The notes below the pieces were generated by a model that searched no databases, had not been told where the DNA came from, and saw only the letters and a program-made list of their open reading frames with translations. From contig NZ_SBJL01000004.1 of NCBI RefSeq assembly GCF_004634425.1, forward strand, positions 186,001 to 250,000: DNA of 64,000 bases, read 5' to 3'. Positions 45,687 to 54,632 of this stretch are shown piece after piece; the first letter of the stretch is position 1; every line of letters begins with the position of its first letter. Made by a program: the position numbers and the translations under genes. Source of the DNA: Vitreimonas flagellata. Lineage in GTDB: Bacteria; Pseudomonadota; Alphaproteobacteria; Caulobacterales; Aquidulcibacteraceae.

Positions 45687-47056
45687 GCATTGCCGATCCG
45701 AAGGAAGTCAAAGCCTTCCTCGACGCCCATCCCGAGATCCAATTCTTCGAAGTGTTCTTCACGAACATGGCGGGCGTGCCGCGCGGCAAGCGCCTGCGCC
45801 GTCACGAGATCGAGGCTGTGTATGCGCAGGGGCGCTTCCTGCCGGGCTCGATCCTGGTGAACGATATTACCGGCCAGGACGTCGAAGCGACCGGCTTGGT
45901 GTGGGAGGATGGCGACGCCGATCGTGTGGCGCGGCCGATTGCGGGGCGCTTGACGCCCGCGCCGTGGTTGGGCCCGGACGTCGGGCAAGTGCCGGTGTCG
46001 ATGTACGAGCTTGACGGCAAGCCGCACGATCTCGACCCGCGCCATGTGCTGCAACGCGTGATCGATCGCTTCGCTGCCGATGGGCTCGTGCCGGTGGTGG
46101 CGTGCGAGCTGGAATATTATCTGGTCGATGCGCGGCGCACCGCGAATGGCAAAATTCAATTGCCGCCCTCGCCGCTGACGGGCGATCGGCCGACGCAGCA
46201 TCAAGTCTATGGCCTGCGCGAAGTGGAGGAGGCGGCGCCTTTCCTGCGCGAGCTTTGGGCCGCGGCCGACGCGATGGGCGTGCCGCTTGAAGGCGCGATC
46301 AGCGAATATGCGCCGGGCCAATTGGAATTGACGTTGAAGCACCACGCCGATGCGCAGCGCGCGGGCGATGATGCGGTGCTCTATAAGCGTGCGGCCAAGG
46401 GTGTTGCACTGCGCCACGGCTGCGAAGCGACGTTCATGGCGAAACCGTTCGCCGATCTCGCGGGCTCGGGCATGCATTTGCACGTCAGCGTCAATGATAA
46501 GGCCGGCAAGAACGTGTTCGCGTCCGACAAACCGGAAGGCGAGCCAGTGTTGGCGCACGCCGTTGGCGGCATGAAAGCGTTGCTCGCGGATTCGATGGCG
46601 ATCTATGCGCCGAATGCGAATTCGTATCGCCGCTTCAAGGCGAACTCATACGCGCCGGTCGCGCCGACATGGGGCGTCAACAATCGCACCGTATCGTTCC
46701 GCGTACCGGCCGGTGCGCCGAACACGCGTCACATCGAGCACCGCGTCGCCGGCGCCGATGCGCATCCGACGCTCGCACTCGCAGCATTGCTTGCTGCGGT
46801 GCATCACGGGATCACCAACAAGATTGATCCAGGCCCCGCGATCGTCGGCGACGGCTACGCGCAATCGGAAGGCGGCGAGCGGATACCGACAAATTGGTTC
46901 GCGGCGGTCGATCGCTTCGCGGATTCGGCGGTGCTCAAGGGTTATCTGGGTGACCGTTTTGTGCGCATGTACGCCATCGTAAAGCGCACGGAGCAAGAAC
47001 GCTTCCAAAGCGTGATCACAGATGTTGATTATGACTGGTATTTGCGTGCTTGTTAG
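45683..47056 (+). CDS. puuA: Glutamine synthetase-like gamma-glutamylpolyamine synthetase (copy 1)
   Basis: A 457-residue GS-fold enzyme that probably joins glutamate to the amino group of a polyamine using ATP. The N-terminal beta-grasp lacks the classical GS tail; the catalytic blocks are SGMHLHVSVN, NNRTVSFRVP and RHIEHRVAGADAHPT. It ends 71 bases before the Pot transporter binding-protein gene, and its closest relatives are PuuA/GlnT-like enzymes. It differs clearly from the second copy at 54633, which suggests a different substrate. Gene symbol tentative. Confidence 0.82.
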   Translation: MSIADPKEVKAFLDAHPEIQFFEVFFTNMAGVPRGKRLRRHEIEAVYAQGRFLPGSILVNDITGQDVEATGLVWEDGDADRVARPIAGRLTPAPWLGPDVGQVPVSMYELDGKPHDLDPRHVLQRVIDRFAADGLVPVVACELEYYLVDARRTANGKIQLPPSPLTGDRPTQHQVYGLREVEEAAPFLRELWAAADAMGVPLEGAISEYAPGQLELTLKHHADAQRAGDDAVLYKRAAKGVALRHGCEATFMAKPFADLAGSGMHLHVSVNDKAGKNVFASDKPEGEPVLAHAVGGMKALLADSMAIYAPNANSYRRFKANSYAPVAPTWGVNNRTVSFRVPAGAPNTRHIEHRVAGADAHPTLALAALLAAVHHGITNKIDPGPAIVGDGYAQSEGGERIPTNWFAAVDRFADSAVLKGYLGDRFVRMYAIVKRTEQERFQSVITDVDYDWYLRAC

Positions 47057-47127
47057 CGGCTAGCTGTGGTCGCAATCACGGGGGGGCCGCTCGTTAGGGT
47101 GGCGCAGGATCAGGAAAGGGCAGTTCC

Positions 47128-48234
47128 ATGTCGAAGGGTAAGTACATCCGAGGCGCCTCGCGCCGCTCGCTACTTCAGCAATTCGGCGCCGCCGCGATCG
47201 GCATCTCGTTTGCGGGCGGGCTTTCGGCGTGCGGCCGCCAAGGCGGCGGCTCCGAGCGCGTCGTGAACTTCTACAATTGGGATACGTATATCGGCCCAAC
47301 GACGTTGGAAGATTTCCAGGCCGCTGCTGGTGCGCGCGTCGAGATGAGCTTGTTCGCAACGAACGACGAATTGTTCGCACGTTTGCGTGCGGGCAATCCG
47401 GGCTTTGACGTGATCGTGCCGTCGAACGAATTCGTGACGCGCATGAGCCAAGCGCAGATGCTGATGGAATTGGATCATTCGAAGATCCCGAACATGGCGA
47501 ATTTGCTGCCGGAATTCCAAGACGCCGCGTTCGATCCGGGCCGTCGCTATTCGATGCCTTATACCTGGCTCGTGCTCGGCATCGCCTATCGCAAGGACCG
47601 CATGCCGGCCGGTTTCGTGCCGAATTCCTGGCGCTATCTGTTCGACAGCCCGCAATTCTCGCAGCGCCTCGCGCTGCTCTCGGAATCGGCGGACCTCATC
47701 CGTCTGTGCGCGAAATACAAGGGCCATTCGGTCAATGGCATTCCGGACGCGATGCTGGCTGAGATCGAGCAAATGCTGATCCGCCAGAAGCCGCATATCA
47801 AAGCGTTCCACGAAGACGATGGTCAGGATTTGCTGGCCGCGGGCGAAGTGGACATCGTGCTCGAATACAATGGCGACATCGCGCAGCTGATGGCTGGCCC
47901 CGGCGGCGAGGCGTTTGACTTCGTGGTGCCCACGGAAGGCACGTTGATCAATTCGGATTGCTTGTGCATCCCGACGGGCGCGCCGCACGTTGATGACGCG
48001 CATGCTTTCATCAATTATCTGCTCGACGCCGAAGCCGGCAAAAAGATTACCGAAGAAATTCAGTACCCGACGCCGAACGCGGCGGTCGCAGCTTTGATGG
48101 GGCCTGAATATCAAAGCAATCGCGTGATCTTCCCGCCGGCCGAAGTGATGGCCGTCAGCGAATACGGCGCGTTCGAAGGTGACGATAAGTCACGTCAGTA
48201 CGAAGAAATCTTCACGCGCATCAACGCGGCGTGA
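47128..48234 (+). CDS. potF: Polyamine ABC transporter, periplasmic binding protein (PotD/PotF)
   Basis: A 368-residue solute-binding protein. The leader has a twin-arginine motif SRRSLLQQF and a lipobox LSAC, so export by Tat and lipid anchoring are likely. The mature start RVVNFYNWDTYIG and the DVIVPSNEFV, MPYTWLVLGIAYRK blocks are the PotD/PotF pattern; the Trp and acidic residues for amine binding cannot be fully placed. It starts the transport operon. Confidence 0.9.
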   Translation: MSKGKYIRGASRRSLLQQFGAAAIGISFAGGLSACGRQGGGSERVVNFYNWDTYIGPTTLEDFQAAAGARVEMSLFATNDELFARLRAGNPGFDVIVPSNEFVTRMSQAQMLMELDHSKIPNMANLLPEFQDAAFDPGRRYSMPYTWLVLGIAYRKDRMPAGFVPNSWRYLFDSPQFSQRLALLSESADLIRLCAKYKGHSVNGIPDAMLAEIEQMLIRQKPHIKAFHEDDGQDLLAAGEVDIVLEYNGDIAQLMAGPGGEAFDFVVPTEGTLINSDCLCIPTGAPHVDDAHAFINYLLDAEAGKKITEEIQYPTPNAAVAALMGPEYQSNRVIFPPAEVMAVSEYGAFEGDDKSRQYEEIFTRINAA

Positions 48235-48244
48235 TGCGTTTCGA

Positions 48245-48376
48245 CCCTCTCCCCTTGTGGGAGAGGGTGACGCGAAGCGCCGGGTGAGGGGTGCAGGCGC
48301 GGCGCCTGCCGGATGAGCCGGTGCCCCTCATCCGTCATCGCTTCGCGATGACACCTTCTCCCACAAGGGGAGAAGG
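48245..48376. repeat. BIME-like palindromic element inside the pot operon
   Basis: A 132-bp element in the gap between potF and potH. The left hairpin arm CCCTCTCCCCTTGTGGGAGA (continuing GGG) is nearly the reverse complement of the right arm CCTTCTCCCACAAGGGGAGA (continuing AGG); inner arms CGCGAAGCG..TGAGGGG and CCCCTCA..CGCTTCGCG also pair. The right arm ends just before the potH ribosome site. Confidence 0.85.
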
Positions 48377-48392
48377 CCAAGCGAGGGAGCGT

Positions 48393-49298
48393 ATGGAGCA
48401 GTCTTGGAAAAACGCGAAAGCGGCGTTCGCGGCGATTGCCATCCCGCCGATCGCTTGGCTGTTCTTGTTTTTCCTCGTGCCGCTCGCGGTGATCTGGGCG
48501 TACTCGTTTGGCGAGAACACTGGTCCCGTCACCATCGATCTGACAGGCACGTTCGCGAATTACGCGCGCGCGCTTGAACCTCTCTATCTGCAGATTTTCT
48601 GGAAGAGCATCATCATCGCGGGTGCTACGACGCTGCTGTGTTTGGTGATTGGCTTCCCGGTGGCGTTGGCGATCGCGTTCGCATCGCCGAAGTTGAAAGC
48701 ATGGCTGCTGCTGCTGATCATGCTGCCGTTCTGGACCAATCTTTTGATCCGGACGTTCGCGCTGATCGCCGTGCTGCGCGAGCAGGGCTACGTGAATTTC
48801 ACGCTCGAATGGTTCTGGAACAATACCTCATCGCTGATGACGATGGTGGGCATGCAGCCGCTCGGTGAATTCGAGCCGCTGACGTTGCTCTATAATAATT
48901 TCGCGGTCATCGTCGGCCTCGTCTATGTGCACCTGCCGTTCATGGTGCTGCCGCTCTATTCCGCGCTCGACCGCATGGATCGTTCGCTGATGGAAGCGAG
49001 CCTCGATCTGGGCGCTGGGCATTTCCGCACAATCTGGTCTGTCGTCGTGCCGTTGGCGGGGCCGGGGATCGCGTCGGGCGTGCTGATCACTTTCATTCCA
49101 GCGCTTGGCTCGTATCTGACGCCGGACCTGTTGGGCGGCACCGATAGTCAGATGATCGCCAACGTGATCGAGCGGCAATTCAAGCGGGCCAATGATTGGC
49201 CGTTTGGCGCCGCACTTTCCTTCCTGCTCATGTATCTCACGGTGATCGCGATCTTCGTGCAGGCGATGATGCAGCGTCGTTCGGATCGGAGAGCGTAA
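48393..49298 (+). CDS. potH: Polyamine ABC transporter permease PotH/PotB
   Basis: A 301-residue six-TM permease. The ABC permease coupling motif is visible as SLMEASLDLGAGHFRTIWSV followed by VPLAGPGIASG, and the FWTNLLIRTFALI block is typical of PotB/PotH. Its ATG at 48393 follows GGGAG. The stop overlaps the potI start by one base (TAATG). With potF, potI and potA it makes a complete polyamine importer. Confidence 0.93.
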   Translation: MEQSWKNAKAAFAAIAIPPIAWLFLFFLVPLAVIWAYSFGENTGPVTIDLTGTFANYARALEPLYLQIFWKSIIIAGATTLLCLVIGFPVALAIAFASPKLKAWLLLLIMLPFWTNLLIRTFALIAVLREQGYVNFTLEWFWNNTSSLMTMVGMQPLGEFEPLTLLYNNFAVIVGLVYVHLPFMVLPLYSALDRMDRSLMEASLDLGAGHFRTIWSVVVPLAGPGIASGVLITFIPALGSYLTPDLLGGTDSQMIANVIERQFKRANDWPFGAALSFLLMYLTVIAIFVQAMMQRRSDRRA

Positions 49299-50182
49299 TG
49301 GCCGACGAAGCGCTCACCTCGATGCCGACGCCCAAGCTTGCGCGTCCAAAAAGGGAAAAGCCGGGGCCGCTCGAATATATGCGGCAATGGCCGCTGCGCG
49401 TGATCGTCGGCGCGACGTTGCTGTTTCTCTATTTGCCGCTGATCACGCTGATGGTGTTCAGCTTCAACGACAGCCGCCGCAATATCGTGTGGAACGGCTT
49501 CACGCTCAAATATTACGAGAAAGTGTTTCAGAACGACTCGCTGATCCAGGCGTTCGTGAATTCGCTGACGATTGCCTTCTTCACCACGATCTTCTCTGTG
49601 ATCCTTGGCGCGTTGGCGGCCGTGATGCTGTGGCGCTTCCGCTTTCCGGGGAAGACGGCCGTCGAAGGCGGCATGGCGCTGCCAATCGTGGTGCCGGAAA
49701 TCTGCATGGGCGTGGCGATGCTGGTGTTCTTCGCCCGCGTTTTCCCGTGGCCGATGGGTTTGCCGTGGCCGTTGAATTTGGGCGCCATTACGATTGCGCA
49801 CATCTCGTTTGCGTTCCCGTTCGTGGCGACGGTGGTGCGGGCGCGGCTGGCGTCCTTCAATCGCGAGCTGGAGGAGGCGGCCAAGGATTTGGGCGCGAGC
49901 GAATGGCGCACGTTCTGGGACGTGTTGGTGCCGCATATGCAGCCCGGCCTGATTGCAGGCGCATTGCTGGCCTTCACCTTGTCGCTGGACGATTTCGTCA
50001 TCACCTTCTTCACCGCTGGGCCGGACACGATCACGTTCCCGGTGAAGGTCTATTCGATGCTGCGCTTCTCGGTGACGCCCGAGGTCAACGCCGCCTCGAC
50101 GATCCTGATTGTTCTCACTGTGGTTCTCACGGCGATTGGTCTGCAAATGCAGAACAAGGCGCCCGCGGATCAGAAGGCTTGA
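49298..50182 (+). CDS. potI: Polyamine ABC transporter permease PotI/PotC
   Basis: A 294-residue permease, second subunit of the Pot channel. The coupling loop is LEEAAKDLGASEWRTFWDV and the PotC-type start YLPLITLMVFSFNDSRR is clear. It starts one base into the potH stop and ends 4 bases before the ATPase gene. It forms a heterodimer with PotH. Confidence 0.93.
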   Translation: MADEALTSMPTPKLARPKREKPGPLEYMRQWPLRVIVGATLLFLYLPLITLMVFSFNDSRRNIVWNGFTLKYYEKVFQNDSLIQAFVNSLTIAFFTTIFSVILGALAAVMLWRFRFPGKTAVEGGMALPIVVPEICMGVAMLVFFARVFPWPMGLPWPLNLGAITIAHISFAFPFVATVVRARLASFNRELEEAAKDLGASEWRTFWDVLVPHMQPGLIAGALLAFTLSLDDFVITFFTAGPDTITFPVKVYSMLRFSVTPEVNAASTILIVLTVVLTAIGLQMQNKAPADQKA

Positions 50183-50186
50183 TGCA

Positions 50187-51362
50187 ATGACCGATATTGC
50201 GCACTCTAACGCCCCCGCGCCGAAGGCCGCGCCGCACATCAAAGAGAACGCCATCATCAAGTTCGAAGGCATCACCAAGCGCTTCGGCAAGATGGTCGCG
50301 GTTGACAATGTGAATCTAGAAATTCGCGAGGGCGAGTTTTTCGCACTGCTCGGTCCGTCCGGCTGCGGCAAGACCACATTGCTGCGCATGCTGGCCGGGT
50401 TCGAGACGCCGACCGAAGGCCGCGTGCTCATCGACGGCAAGGATGTGGCAGCGCTGCCGCCGAACAAGCGGCCGGTGAACATGGTGTTTCAATCCTATGC
50501 CGTGTTTCCGCACATGAAGGTGGCCGACAACGTCGCCTACGGCCTGAAGATGGATGGCGTGCCGGGCGGCGAGATCAAAACGCGCGTCGAAGAGGCGCTG
50601 GAGCTGGTGAAGCTCGGCGGCTTGGGCGCGCGGATGCCGGATCAGCTTTCGGGTGGTCAGCGGCAGCGCGTGGCTCTGGCGCGTGCGCTGGTGAAGCGGC
50701 CCCGCGTGCTGCTGCTGGACGAACCGCTCTCAGCGCTCGACGCCAAATTGCGCGATCAGATGCGCTCGGAGCTGACGAGCCTGCAAGAGAAGGTGGGCAT
50801 CACCTTCATTATGGTGACGCACGATCAGGACGAAGCGCTCGCTATCGCCACACGCTGCGCCGTGATGAATCGCGGCGTGCTGACGCAGGTGGCCACGCCC
50901 GCCGATCTCTATGAATTCCCGAACTCGCGTTTCGTCGCGGACTTCGTCGGCAGCGTGAATATGTTCGAAGGCACATTGGCGGAAGACGAGCCAGGTCATG
51001 CTCTGGTGCAGGTGCCGGAGCTGACGGCGCCGGTTTATCTCGATCATGGCGTGACGGGCGCGCGCGGCTCGACTGTGTGGGTGGCGCTGCGGCCCGAGAA
51101 AATCGAGATGCACAAGCGCGAAGCGGGCGTCTCCGGCATGAAGATGGAAGACGCGCCGGCCGGCACCAACGTGGTTGGCGGCATCATCCGCGACATCGTC
51201 TACCTCGGTAGCGAGACCATATATGAAGTGGAGCTCGAAAGCGGGCGGCGCGTGAAGACGTTCCGCTCGAATTTGACGCGCTACGACCAGGAAGATTTCA
51301 CCTGGGATGAGCCGGTATGGTTGGCGTGGCACGCGTGCTCGCCGGCGGTGCTGCTGTCCTAA
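50187..51362 (+). CDS. potA: Polyamine ABC transporter ATPase PotA/PotG
   Basis: A 391-residue ABC ATPase. Walker A GPSGCGKTTLLRMLAGFE, Q-loop VFQSYAVFPHM, signature LSGGQRQRVALARALVKRP, Walker B VLLLDEPLSALDAKLR, switch His in VTHDQDEAL. A C-terminal TOBE domain (about residue 290 onward) may bind substrate or regulate. It energises PotHI. ATG at 50187 is 4 bases after the potI stop. Confidence 0.94.
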   Translation: MTDIAHSNAPAPKAAPHIKENAIIKFEGITKRFGKMVAVDNVNLEIREGEFFALLGPSGCGKTTLLRMLAGFETPTEGRVLIDGKDVAALPPNKRPVNMVFQSYAVFPHMKVADNVAYGLKMDGVPGGEIKTRVEEALELVKLGGLGARMPDQLSGGQRQRVALARALVKRPRVLLLDEPLSALDAKLRDQMRSELTSLQEKVGITFIMVTHDQDEALAIATRCAVMNRGVLTQVATPADLYEFPNSRFVADFVGSVNMFEGTLAEDEPGHALVQVPELTAPVYLDHGVTGARGSTVWVALRPEKIEMHKREAGVSGMKMEDAPAGTNVVGGIIRDIVYLGSETIYEVELESGRRVKTFRSNLTRYDQEDFTWDEPVWLAWHACSPAVLLS

Positions 51363-51374
51363 AGCGAAGTGATC

Positions 51375-52136
51375 ATGCACAGCGACCAACAACGTCCCGT
51401 TCTGGGCGTCATTTCCTGCAACCGCGATGTCGAGGGACAGGCCGCGCAAGCGGTGATGACGCGTTATCTTGTCTCCGCGCTCACCTACGCTGATGCGGCG
51501 GGCCTACTCGTGCCGGCGATGCCGGGCTTGATGCATGCGAAAGAGGTGGCGACGCGGCTTGATGGCTTGTTGCTCACGGGCACGCCGTCGAACCTTGACC
51601 CCAAGCGTTATGGCGAATTGGTGGACGACGCGCCCGGTCCCTTCGACCCGGACCGCGACGAGATGACGGCGCGTTTGATCGAGGCGATGCTCGAGGCTGG
51701 CAAGCCTGTGTTCGGCATTTGTCGCGGCTTTCAGGAATTGAATGTCGCGTTCGGCGGCACGCTGCGCCGTGACATGGCCGAGCATCCCGAGCTCATTCCG
51801 CACCACGCGCCCGACGACAAAAGCTTCAGCGAATTCTTCGAGCATATTCACCCAGTAAGGCTCATCGAGGGTGGAGTGCTGCACAATGCCTACAAGGAAG
51901 ACGAGATCGATATTGTCAGCGTGCACTATCAGGGCGTTGATAAACTCGGATCTGGCTTGAAGGTGGAAGCCGTCGCGCCGGATGGCGTCGTCGAAGCGAT
52001 ATCGACGCAGGTGAACGGCGCTCCGGTGCTCGCAGTGCAATGGCACCCGGAGTGGAAAGCCAACGAAAACCCGCAGAGCCAGGTTTTCTTCCAATTGCTC
52101 GGCCGCGCGCTGCGCGGCGACAAACTCAGCGCTTAA
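51375..52136 (+). CDS. puuD: Gamma-glutamyl-gamma-aminobutyrate hydrolase family (PuuD, class I GATase fold)
   Basis: A 253-residue class I glutamine amidotransferase-fold peptidase. Catalytic Cys in FGICRGFQE, His and Glu in QWHPEW, and an N-terminal SNLDP block matching PuuD. It cleaves gamma-glutamyl-GABA to glutamate and GABA at the end of the Puu pathway. A GTG at 51369 is an alternative start. It lies 12 bases after the transporter ATPase, so is part of the same operon. Confidence 0.88.
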   Translation: MHSDQQRPVLGVISCNRDVEGQAAQAVMTRYLVSALTYADAAGLLVPAMPGLMHAKEVATRLDGLLLTGTPSNLDPKRYGELVDDAPGPFDPDRDEMTARLIEAMLEAGKPVFGICRGFQELNVAFGGTLRRDMAEHPELIPHHAPDDKSFSEFFEHIHPVRLIEGGVLHNAYKEDEIDIVSVHYQGVDKLGSGLKVEAVAPDGVVEAISTQVNGAPVLAVQWHPEWKANENPQSQVFFQLLGRALRGDKLSA

Positions 52137-52169
52137 CGCGCCAACAAGAACATACGATCGAGGAAACTC

Positions 52170-53546
52170 ATGGCCCGCAATTATAATATTCCTGAACTGC
52201 GTCGTCTCGACATCGAACACCATCTGCCGGCGCAGGCAAACTACGCCGAGATCGTCAGCCTTGGTGGCAGCCGCATCATCACGCGCGCCGAAGGCTCGAC
52301 CATCTATGACGGCGACGGCAACGCGCTGCTCGACGGCATGGCTGGCCTCTGGTGCGTGAATGTCGGCTATGGCCGGGAAGAATTAGTGGAAACGGCGACG
52401 CAGCAAATGCGCGAGCTGCCTTTCTACAATACGTTCTTCAAGACGGCGACGCCGCCAACCGTGCTGCTCGCGGCAAAGCTTGCGGAGAAGCTCGGCGGCG
52501 ATCTGAAGCATGTGTTCTTCAATTCGTCAGGCTCGGAAGCGAACGACACCGTGTTCCGCATGGTGCGCCATTATTGGAAGTCGTTGGGCCAGCCGAAGCG
52601 CAACGTCTTCATTAGCCGCTGGAATGCCTATCATGGTTCTACGGTTGCCGGCGTGAGCCTCGGCGGCATGAAGCTGATGCATGCCATCGGCGATCTGCCG
52701 ATCCCCGGCGTCGAGCATGTGATGCAGCCGTACAAGTTCGGCGAAGGTTTCGGCGAAGACGAAGAGGTATTTGCGGCGCGCGCGGCGCAGGAGATCGAGG
52801 ATCGCATCCTTAAAGTAGGCCCGGAGAATGTCGCCGCGTTCATCGGTGAGCCTGTGCAGGGCGCGGGCGGGGTGATCATTCCGGCGAAGTCCTATTGGAA
52901 GCGCGTCGATGCGATCTGCAAAAAGTACGGCATCCTGCTGGTCGTGGACGAGGTGATCTGCGGCTTTGGCCGCCTGGGCGAGTGGTTCGGCTTCCAGCAT
53001 TTCGGCGTGACGCCCGATCTCGTGCCGATGGCGAAGGGCTTGTCGTCAGGCTATCTGCCGATTTCGGCGGTCGGCGTGTCGCACAAGATCGTCGAGGTGC
53101 TGCGCGAGAAGGGCGGCGATTTCATTCACGGCTACACCTATTCTGGCCATCCGGTGGCGGCGGCGGTGGCGCTGAAGAATATCGAGATCATCGAGCGCGA
53201 AGGTTTGGTCGGGCGCGTGAAGAACGACATCGGCCCGTATTTCGCCGAAGCGCTAAAGCGCATCGCGGATGATCCGATCGTTGGTGAAGTGCGTTCGCTT
53301 GGTCTGATTGGCGCGGTTGAGATCGTGTCGAAGAAGGGTACGAACGAGCGCTTCACCGGCGAAGAGGGCAAGGCTGGGCCGATCGTGCGCGATCATTGCA
53401 TCAAGAACGGCCTGATGGTGCGCGGCATCCGCGACTCGATCGTGATGTGCCCGCCGCTGATCATCACCAAAGCCGAGATCGATCGGATGATCGACATTAT
53501 CGGACGATCGCTGCGTGAGGCTGAGCCCGAATTGCGCGCGCTTTAG
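52170..53546 (+). CDS. spuC: Polyamine:pyruvate aminotransferase, SpuC-like (class III)
   Basis: A 458-residue class III aminotransferase. N-terminal DIEHHLPAQANYAEIVSLGG is typical of SpuC/putrescine-pyruvate aminotransferases; the Schiff-base lysine lies in LVPMAKGLSSGYLPI and the cofactor Asp in LLVVDEVICGFGRLGEW. It would deaminate putrescine or a gamma-glutamyl derivative to an aldehyde. Ribosome site GAGGAAA is present. It is the last gene of the pot-puu operon. The aldehyde dehydrogenase for its product is not in this window. Confidence 0.88.
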   Translation: MARNYNIPELRRLDIEHHLPAQANYAEIVSLGGSRIITRAEGSTIYDGDGNALLDGMAGLWCVNVGYGREELVETATQQMRELPFYNTFFKTATPPTVLLAAKLAEKLGGDLKHVFFNSSGSEANDTVFRMVRHYWKSLGQPKRNVFISRWNAYHGSTVAGVSLGGMKLMHAIGDLPIPGVEHVMQPYKFGEGFGEDEEVFAARAAQEIEDRILKVGPENVAAFIGEPVQGAGGVIIPAKSYWKRVDAICKKYGILLVVDEVICGFGRLGEWFGFQHFGVTPDLVPMAKGLSSGYLPISAVGVSHKIVEVLREKGGDFIHGYTYSGHPVAAAVALKNIEIIEREGLVGRVKNDIGPYFAEALKRIADDPIVGEVRSLGLIGAVEIVSKKGTNERFTGEEGKAGPIVRDHCIKNGLMVRGIRDSIVMCPPLIITKAEIDRMIDIIGRSLREAEPELRAL

Positions 53547-53652
53547 CTCCTCCCCCGCCTGCGGGGGAGGTCCGGAGCGAAGCGACGGGGAGGGGGACGT
53601 GCCGCCAAGCCCTCTCAGTCGCTTACGCGACAGCTCCCCCTTAAACGGGTGA
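53547..53652. repeat. BIME-like palindromic element / terminator
   Basis: The left part CTCCTCCCCCGCCTGCGGGG (continuing GAGG) is a strong hairpin right after the spuC stop; the right part CCCTCTCAGTCGCTTACGCG (continuing ACAGCTCCCCCTTAAACGGG) pairs back to the inner CGAAGCGACGGGGAGGGGG. It separates spuC from the convergent GntR gene and probably terminates transcription. Same architecture as the elements at 13799, 34183 and 48245. Confidence 0.75.
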
Positions 53653-53656
53653 GCGG

Positions 53657-54337
53657 TTACGCGGTGAGCGCTTCGTGCGTCGTGGCCAAACCATTCCGGC
53701 CGATTAGGCCCATGCCGTCGGAGATGTCGGCGGCGATGGCGGTGCGGAGTGCGCTGGCGTCGCGCGCTTCGACGGCGCGGATGGCGGCTTGGTGGCTGTC
53801 GTTCAAATGTGCGCCGCTGACGCGGCCGTGCACGACGCGCATGAATGGGCCGAATTGCAGCCAGAGCGTTTCGATCAATTGCGTCATCGTCCGCCGACCG
53901 GTGGCGCGATAGAGCGTGAAGTGGAAATCGTGATTGGTCTTCATGTACGCGTCAGTATCGCCACTGGTGATTGCCGCGTCGAGCGCGGCATCGATTTCGC
54001 GCAAACGCGCGATGTGCGCTGCATCAAGATGCGGCAGTGCGAGCGCTGCGGCTTCCGGCTCCAACATCAAGCGGCAACGCAGCAAATCTTCGAACCGCTC
54101 ACTCGTCATCGGCGGCACACGCACGCGGCGCTTGGAGCGAATGGAGACCGCGCCTTCGGCCGACAATCGTGACAACGCATCGCGCACCGGGGTTTGGCTC
54201 ACGCCCAATTCGGCGGCAATGCCGCGCGTGGAAAGTTCATGTCCCGGCGCCATGCGGCCGGTCACGAGACGCGTCCGCAATTCAGCGTAAACGGCCGTAT
54301 TGAGGCCCTCTTCGGCGTCTTCGAGTTCGCGGTCCAT
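53657..54337 (-). CDS. GntR/FCD-family transcriptional regulator
   Basis: A 226-residue regulator. The N-terminal winged helix (AELRTRLVTGRMAPGHELST, AAELGVSQTPVRDALSRLSAEG) is followed by an FCD-type helical ligand domain (LRCRLMLEPEAAALALP, NHDFHFTLYRATG, with His residues that usually bind a metal). ATG 54337 is chosen because it begins the family N-terminus; the open frame upstream adds no domain. It lies between the two polyamine blocks and is the obvious candidate to control them. Confidence 0.9.
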   Translation of the reverse strand: MDRELEDAEEGLNTAVYAELRTRLVTGRMAPGHELSTRGIAAELGVSQTPVRDALSRLSAEGAVSIRSKRRVRVPPMTSERFEDLLRCRLMLEPEAAALALPHLDAAHIARLREIDAALDAAITSGDTDAYMKTNHDFHFTLYRATGRRTMTQLIETLWLQFGPFMRVVHGRVSGAHLNDSHQAAIRAVEARDASALRTAIAADISDGMGLIGRNGLATTHEALTA

Positions 54338-54417
54338 TCTGAAGCTTAACCAGATGGCGCCTTGAAAAGCACGGAAAAACGTCAGGCGAATGTCGCTCAA
54401 TCCATCTGTGCGTTGGC

Positions 54418-54447
54418 TTGACTTGCCATTGGGCGCCCCAGCATACT
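54418..54447 (+). promoter_or_regulatory. Candidate promoter for the puuA2-puuB genes
   Basis: TTGACT (54418-54423) and CATACT (54442-54447) with an 18-base spacer resemble -35 and -10 boxes, placing a start about 180 bases before puuA2. The rest of the 54338-54632 gap, about 295 bases, has no gene I can support. A GntR/FCD operator is expected here, but I cannot fix one palindrome. Confidence 0.35.
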
Positions 54448-54632
54448 GAGACATCAGGTGACTTATGCGCTCCCGCAGCCTTCGTCAGAGGGCCGATGGG
54501 CGTGGCCTGCGAGTGGCTCTCCGCTGCACGCACTTAATCGCGCCGCGCTCGTTTGAAAGAAATTCATGTGCGGTTTTCGCGCGCCATTCCGGCGCGTTTG
54601 CGCGTGCACGCCTGCAAACCGAAGTGTGATAT

